Below, in pieces: positions 15,220 to 19,145 of a stretch of 19,145 bases of DNA. Below the pieces are notes generated by a model. It made no database searches and was not told the DNA's origin. It was given only the letters and a program-made list of their open reading frames with translations. Origin of the DNA: DTNV01 sp964388435 (lineage in GTDB: Archaea; Micrarchaeota; Micrarchaeia; Norongarragalinales; UBA8480); contig CAYMAH010000034.1 of the NCBI GenBank assembly GCA_964388435.1, forward strand, positions 1 through 19,145, written 5' to 3'. Every line of letters begins with the position of its first letter. The first letter of the stretch is position 1. The position numbers and the translations under genes were made by a program.

Positions 15220-15666
15220 ATGAAATTCGAAAAAAGCGCGGGGTTAATACTATTCAAAAAAGAAAAAAACAACAGAGCATATCTCCTGCTTGAAAACAAC
15301 GGAAAATGGGGGTTCCCAAAGGGAAACATCAATGAAAACGAAAGCGACTTAAACGCCGCGCTTAGAGAATGCGAAGAAGAAACGGGAATAAAAAAAATAA
15401 AAATAATCCCCGGGTTCAAAGAAAGCGAAGATTACATCTACAAAGACATTTACGCTGGCTCAAACGAACTCGTAAAAAAAAACGTGGTATACTACCTGGC
15501 CGAAACAAGCGAGGAAAAAGTGATAATCTCATTCGAACACCAAAACTACGCGTGGCTAACATTTGAAGAAGCAGAAGCAAAACTCAAAACAAAAAACAGT
15601 AGAAAAATCCTTGAAAAAGCGGAAAAACACTTAAAAGAAAAACCAACCTTGGAAAAATGGAGTTAA
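15220..15666 (+). CDS. Nudix hydrolase, Ap4A hydrolase type
   Basis: Predicted bis(5'-nucleosyl)-tetraphosphatase that cleaves Ap4A and related dinucleotides, which are side products of aminoacyl-tRNA synthetases. The Nudix box is intact: G-x5-E-x7-RECEEETGI within the segment starting GNINENE, immediately after KWGFPKG, a sequence typical of asymmetrical Ap4A hydrolases. The protein begins KFEKSAGLILF, the usual first strand. Length is 148 residues from ATG 15220; a GTG at 15208 would add four residues and overlap gatE by 4 bp, but the GGTGA site favours the ATG. It is the third gene of the gatD-gatE unit, consistent with a link to tRNA charging, though substrate choice among Nudix enzymes cannot be fixed by sequence alone. 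Confidence 0.85.
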   Translation: MKFEKSAGLILFKKEKNNRAYLLLENNGKWGFPKGNINENESDLNAALRECEEETGIKKIKIIPGFKESEDYIYKDIYAGSNELVKKNVVYYLAETSEEKVIISFEHQNYAWLTFEEAEAKLKTKNSRKILEKAEKHLKEKPTLEKWS

Positions 15667-15708
15667 AAAAAACCTGAAAACCCACTCAAAGCAAAAAAAA
15701 TAAAAAGC

Positions 15709-15716
15709 TTTTTAAA
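15709..15716 (+). promoter_or_regulatory. TATA box of the Ig-like membrane protein gene
   Basis: TTTTTAAA inside the block AAAAAGCTTTTTAAA, centred about 28 nt before ATG 15741. This 15-bp block is identical to that before the secreted protein gene at 11351, another surface protein. Confidence 0.55.
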
Positions 15717-15740
15717 CAATAAACTATTTTAATTAAACCA

Positions 15741-16814
15741 ATGGAAGACTACGAAGAAGAGGAAAAAGGACCCGGATTAAACGAAAAAATGAAACCGCTA
15801 ATAGAAGCAAGCGGCAAAGCGTTCATTCAACTTCAAGCAATAGTCAAAAAAGTTGGAATCGCAAAAATAATAATCGCAATAATAATAATCGCCGGAATCT
15901 ATTACTATCTAAACCTCCCGCAACCCGGAACCTTGACCGTCAATGTCATAGCATTAGATACTGGAACGCCAGTAAACAATGCAATTGTAAGCCTAACAAG
16001 CAATGGAGTAAGCGTGGGAACACCGGGCTCTGAAACCACTTCAGGCGGAACAGCTACATTCACAGGAGTTCCATCAGAACAAAACATTCAAATCAACGTG
16101 GACGGAACGCCATCGTATGGAATTCTAACAGACTTCATAACTCTCAAAAGCGGGCAAACACAAACAACGACAGAAAACTTGCCCTTCAACTACCAACTAT
16201 CGTTCAACCCAACCTCAGAAAGTCTAAGCGCCACACCAACGTGTGTGATGAACAAAAACTTAACAATCACAAACAACCAAACTTCAAGCGTTACCTTCAA
16301 CCTAGTGGGAAGCGGAAACTTAAACAATTTGATAACAAGCCAGCAAACTACTATACCACCAGGCCAAACAATGACAATACCATACACTCTTGACTTCAGC
16401 AAAGGATCATTCTCAAATGGAAACTCAATAACAGGAACAATAAGACCACAGGGATATAATCAAGGAGACTCGTTAACCATAAACTTCATTCAACCTTATC
16501 AATTTCAAGTAAGCCCAAGCCAACTAACCTGCTCTCAAGGACAAACCTGCACTGGCTACATAACCATTCAAAACACCGGCACAAATCCAATCACTGGCCT
16601 GCAACCCCCAACCAATCCTATAATAATACCATCAACGTCAAACACTCCAAAACCAATAATAATATTAACACCCACTGGCGGAAGCACGATACCGCCAGGC
16701 GGAAGCGTTTCTTACTATTACAGCATCCAAGTTCAAATAGGAGAAGTAGCCGGAGGGTACGTAAACTTAGACGGAGATTGCTTTCACACCCAAGTGCTAA
16801 TCCAAACGCAGTAA
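15741..16814 (+). CDS. Membrane-anchored surface protein with Ig-like domains
   Basis: A 357-residue protein with an acidic cytoplasmic N-terminus (about 36 residues, starting MEDYEEEEKG), one strongly hydrophobic helix (KIIIAIIIIAGIYYYL, residues about 41-56) and a long outside part. Residues 60-140 resemble a carboxypeptidase-regulatory or prealbumin-like beta domain (GTLTVNVIALDTGTPVNNA, then TFTGVPS). Two further strand-rich domains follow, rich in Thr, Pro and Gln, with the phrases TIPPGQTMTIPY and TIPPGGSVSYYY, which suggests a duplicated Ig-like fold. Four cysteines in the outer part may form disulfides. No enzyme motif is seen. The gene has its own TATA box at leaderless spacing. It might partner with the LonB-like ATPase gene 42 bp downstream, but that gene also has a promoter-like sequence. 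Confidence 0.78.
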   Translation: MEDYEEEEKGPGLNEKMKPLIEASGKAFIQLQAIVKKVGIAKIIIAIIIIAGIYYYLNLPQPGTLTVNVIALDTGTPVNNAIVSLTSNGVSVGTPGSETTSGGTATFTGVPSEQNIQINVDGTPSYGILTDFITLKSGQTQTTTENLPFNYQLSFNPTSESLSATPTCVMNKNLTITNNQTSSVTFNLVGSGNLNNLITSQQTTIPPGQTMTIPYTLDFSKGSFSNGNSITGTIRPQGYNQGDSLTINFIQPYQFQVSPSQLTCSQGQTCTGYITIQNTGTNPITGLQPPTNPIIIPSTSNTPKPIIILTPTGGSTIPPGGSVSYYYSIQVQIGEVAGGYVNLDGDCFHTQVLIQTQ

Positions 16815-16823
16815 AAAAAAAGA

Positions 16824-16831
16824 TTATTAAA
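16824..16831 (+). promoter_or_regulatory. TATA-like box before the LonB-like gene
   Basis: TTATTAAA after a poly-A stretch, centred about 29 nt before ATG 16857 within a 42-bp gap. No Shine-Dalgarno is visible, so a leaderless transcript is plausible. Confidence 0.4.
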
Positions 16832-16856
16832 CTTTAATCAACACAAAACATAACCA

Positions 16857-18272
16857 ATGAAAATAAACGAAATCAATACAACCGCAGACATTCAAATCCC
16901 AAAAGACCCGCTACTTCAAGTGATAGGACAAGACGAAGCAGTAAAAATAGCTGAAATATCAATCAAACAAAAAAGAAATATTCTTTTAGTTGGACCTCCA
17001 GGAGTCGGAAAATCTCTCCTAGCCCAAGCAGTATCTTATCACCTACCCAAACCACAACACGAAGTAAGAGTGGTGCATAATCCAAAAAACCCAGAAAAAC
17101 CATTCATAGAAATCAAAAACCTAAAACAAATACAAGAAGAAAAAAAAAACCTAAAAGAAACAGAAGGAATTTTAACAAATCCAATAAACATCCCGGCATT
17201 CGCAGCCGAAAGACTAGGCTTCAGATGCAGAAAATGCGGCGCCCTAAGCAAAAGCACTGAAAGAACCTGCCCAAACTGCGGGTTCTCAAAAAACACCAAT
17301 CAATCACCATTCAACGACCTAAACAACCCAACCCAAGATAATTACAGAGTACACGCAACAAAAAAAACCCCAACCGGCGATGAAGCAATAATATACGAAA
17401 AAGCAGGCGAAAAAATAAAAATCTACGATCAAAAAACCTTAGACAAAATCGAAAACCTCAAACTAATGCAACCAAGAAAAATAATAATACCACTACAAAG
17501 AAACAACTTCATAACCGCAACAGGAGCCAGCGAAACCGAACTCTTAGGAGACGTAAGACACGATCCATACGGAGGCCACGCTCAGGTTGGAATCCAACCC
17601 TATTTAAGAATAGTGCCGGGTGCAATACACGAAGCACACGAAGGAGTTTTGTTCATAGACGAGATTTCATCAATAAGTGGAATTCAAAGACATTTACTAA
17701 CCGCAATGCAAGAAAAAAAATATCCAATAATGGGAAGAAACCCCCAAAGCAGCGGGGCGAGCGTTAGAGTGGAGGGAGTGCCGTGCGATTTTGTTTTAAT
17801 CGTGGCTTCCAACATCAACGATTTACAATTCTTTCTACCAGCATTGAGATCGAGAATTTCAGGAAACGGGTACGAAGTCCTTCTCAAAACCTACTTCGAA
17901 GACAACGAGGAAAACCAACTAAAAACCATCCAGTTCATAGCCCAGGAGATTATAAAAGACGGGAGAATACCGCACGCAGACGCTGGCGGGATAGAAGAAA
18001 TACTAAAAGAAAGCAGGAAAAGAGCATTAATCACAGACAAGGTAAGCAACGCTCTGACTCTAAGGCTCAGAAACCTCAGCGGAATCATAAGATTAGCCGG
18101 AGACCTCGCAATTCAAAATGAAAGCGATTTCATTGAAGACAAACACGTGAAACAAGCCATAACCAAAAATAAAAGCGTGGAAGAGCAGCTGAAAACAGAG
18201 TATGGAACGCTTTACAAGGCAGGCGGCAGCGACTACCAGTCTACCAGCGGAATTCAAAAAGAAGTTTTCTGA
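16857..18272 (+). CDS. LonB-like AAA+ ATPase lacking the protease domain
   Basis: A 471-residue AAA+ ATPase of the archaeal LonB (COG1067-like) branch. Seen: VIGQDEAV, Walker A GPPGVGKS (46-53), Walker B GVLFIDEIS (D268, E269), the asparagine of ASNIND as sensor, the arginines of ALRSRI, then DGRIPHAD and TLRLRNLSGIIRLAGDLA of the lid domain. Two features differ from archaeal LonB. First, between Walker A and B there is no pair of membrane helices; instead C124, C127, C138 and C141 (CRKCG and CPNCG) form a zinc-ribbon-like knuckle. Second, the protein stops just after the helical linker (SVEEQLKTEYG), exactly where the Ser-Lys protease domain should begin. It is probably a soluble remodelling ATPase or chaperone; whether it works with a separate protease is unknown. 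Confidence 0.85.
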   Translation: MKINEINTTADIQIPKDPLLQVIGQDEAVKIAEISIKQKRNILLVGPPGVGKSLLAQAVSYHLPKPQHEVRVVHNPKNPEKPFIEIKNLKQIQEEKKNLKETEGILTNPINIPAFAAERLGFRCRKCGALSKSTERTCPNCGFSKNTNQSPFNDLNNPTQDNYRVHATKKTPTGDEAIIYEKAGEKIKIYDQKTLDKIENLKLMQPRKIIIPLQRNNFITATGASETELLGDVRHDPYGGHAQVGIQPYLRIVPGAIHEAHEGVLFIDEISSISGIQRHLLTAMQEKKYPIMGRNPQSSGASVRVEGVPCDFVLIVASNINDLQFFLPALRSRISGNGYEVLLKTYFEDNEENQLKTIQFIAQEIIKDGRIPHADAGGIEEILKESRKRALITDKVSNALTLRLRNLSGIIRLAGDLAIQNESDFIEDKHVKQAITKNKSVEEQLKTEYGTLYKAGGSDYQSTSGIQKEVF

Positions 18273-18612
18273 CTAAAATTAAACCCAACGTTTTTCATTC
18301 ATACTCAACCAATTTTCCAGACAGGCGCTCTGTTGAAGAGGGGATAAAGAATATTCTAATTGAAAACAGCATGAGATTCAAAGCCCGATTTTAAAAATGA
18401 TTTTTAGAGTAATTTTTGATTTTTGAAACCTGCTGCTCTGACCACTCTTTGTTGAAGTTAGTTTTCATGTAATCAACCCGGTATTTTATTAACAAGCCTT
18501 TCTCTTAACCCTTTTTCATGTGATGTCTAAATTCGACGGTGTATTGTTGAATTTAAGGCGCCGTTTTTTTAAAACTTGAAACTCGTCTTGAAATCCCGGC
18601 CCTCAATATTTG
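18273..18612. other. Gene-free stretch with coding-like relics
   Basis: No complete gene is supported in these 340 bp. On the plus strand a frame without a start codon runs on from inside the preceding gene to a stop at 18392-18394 and includes NFPDRRSVEEGIKNILIEN. On the minus strand a short frame (18391-18495) includes NFNKEWSEQQVSKIKNY, preceded in frame by an ATG at 18519 and a TAA at 18505-18507. Both have protein-like composition but may be chance or remains of decayed genes. Confidence 0.4.
18536..18570 (+). terminator. Possible hairpin-plus-T terminator
   Basis: ACGGTG can pair with CGCCGT (one G-T wobble) around a 17-nt loop, directly followed by seven T. An overlapping 7-bp inverted repeat, TAAATTC/GAATTTA (18528-18534 and 18549-18555), is an alternative fold. 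It lies far (264 bp) from the preceding stop, so its role is uncertain. Confidence 0.25.
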
Positions 18613-19145
18613 CTACCTTTTCCAGACTATGTGACCATTTACCCCGTTCTTCTCGTACACTTCAAGAATTTGAGCACAGAAATCTTCTAAATTTTTATCT
18701 TCATTACTTTTTGCCGCTTCGTAAAGCCTGATAAAATAACGTTTCCCGGATTCTGTTTGCTTGTAATTCTTCTTTTGAAAATTGTGCTGAGCGCATAGAG
18801 TTTCTCCATTATCAATAGAATTTGTGCCTCCAAGATCTTTGGGTTTTATGTGATCTACTTGCAATTCAACACCATTCTTCTCACCTCTCCCACAAATAAC
18901 GCATTTGTAATCATCTCTTTTCATTATAGCCTCTTTTTGTGACGGAGTAAAATCTTCTAACTCTTTTTTAACAATAAAATCAGGTTCATACTTATAAACG
19001 CCTTTAGCAACTTTTATGAGATACTCTTCCAGTTCTTTTTTTATATGTTTCAACTGCCCAATCAACAATCTCGGGGTGTTTTATGTTACGCCTAGGATGC
19101 TTCTTAAAATATTCCATTATCAAGTCGGATTGACTTTCATCTTCT
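18613..19145 (-). pseudogene. HNH endonuclease gene, frame-disrupted and running off the window
   Basis: The C-terminal part (open from TTG 19068, 151 residues) has a complete HNH domain: RDDYKCVICGRGE, VDHIKPKDLGG, then LCAQHNFQKKNYKQTESG. The longest frame begins with a poorly matching MLIGQLKH from a TTG. In another frame, from the window edge to about 19035, the translation contains DLIMEYFKKHPRRNIKHPE followed by IVDWAVETYKKRTG, the N-terminal region I recall for this family. The switch to LIKVAKGVYKYEPDF in the C-terminal frame falls at or just after a seven-A run (minus strand, 19042-19036). About 15 residues expected between TG and LIKV also seem to be missing, so a small deletion or an indel has probably broken the gene. 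A sequencing error is an alternative. HNH proteins of this sort are often mobile or restriction-linked. Confidence 0.7.

Noticed and set aside
18512..18560. C/D-box RNA candidate (GTGATGT resembling box C)
   Set aside because: Only a partial box C match, and no correctly placed box D or D'/C' pair.
1..19145. tRNA, rRNA, CRISPR arrays and transposase genes
   Set aside because: I looked for T-arm motifs, regularly spaced repeats and transposase motifs on both strands and found none that I can support.

Overview
The window is archaeal. The evidence is a geranylgeranylglyceryl-phosphate synthase (sn-glycerol-1-phosphate ether lipids), the archaea-specific GatD/GatE tRNA amidotransferase, an archaeal-type SRP54, an A24 prepilin peptidase and several Asn/Thr/Ser-rich surface proteins. 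Short AT-rich spacers, compact genes (shortened pyruvate kinase, a GatE that seems to lack one domain) and TATA boxes about 25-29 nt from start codons suggest a small-genome archaeon, perhaps of the DPANN group. That placement is inference; no rRNA or tRNA gene was seen.

Layout. 1-1176: 3' end of a large, sequon-rich, membrane-anchored surface protein. 1191-2432 (-) pyruvate kinase and 2487-3851 (+) cysteinyl-tRNA synthetase diverge from a 54-bp spacer with one palindromic TATA element. 3891-4515 (-): a VapBC-type toxin-antitoxin pair with a palindromic operator. 4725-5108 (-): small two-helix membrane protein. 5109-5363: AT-rich divergent promoter region with no gene seen. 5364-8839 (+): GGPP synthase, GGGP synthase, MgtC/DUF4010 membrane protein and a small unknown protein. 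The first two are consecutive steps of archaeal lipid synthesis. 8862-11271 (-): ferredoxin, SRP54 and prepilin peptidase, chained by 4-bp overlaps; the last two act on proteins going to the membrane or surface. 11351-12196 (+): secreted protein. 12369-15666 (+): gatD, gatE and an Ap4A-type Nudix hydrolase. 15741-16814 (+): membrane-anchored Ig-like surface protein. 16857-18272 (+): LonB-like AAA+ ATPase with no protease domain and a four-cysteine zinc-ribbon-like insert. 18273-18612 has no convincing gene. 18613-19145 (-): HNH endonuclease gene whose N-terminal part lies in another frame, running off the window.

Two modes of translation start are visible. Promoter-proximal genes mostly have a TATA-like box 25-29 bp before the start codon and no Shine-Dalgarno site, as expected for leaderless mRNAs. 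Several internal genes have GGTGA-like sites. The least ordinary items are the protease-less LonB relative, the shortened GatE, the disrupted HNH gene and the small protein at 8522-8839 that weakly resembles a PTS EIIB domain without its cysteine.
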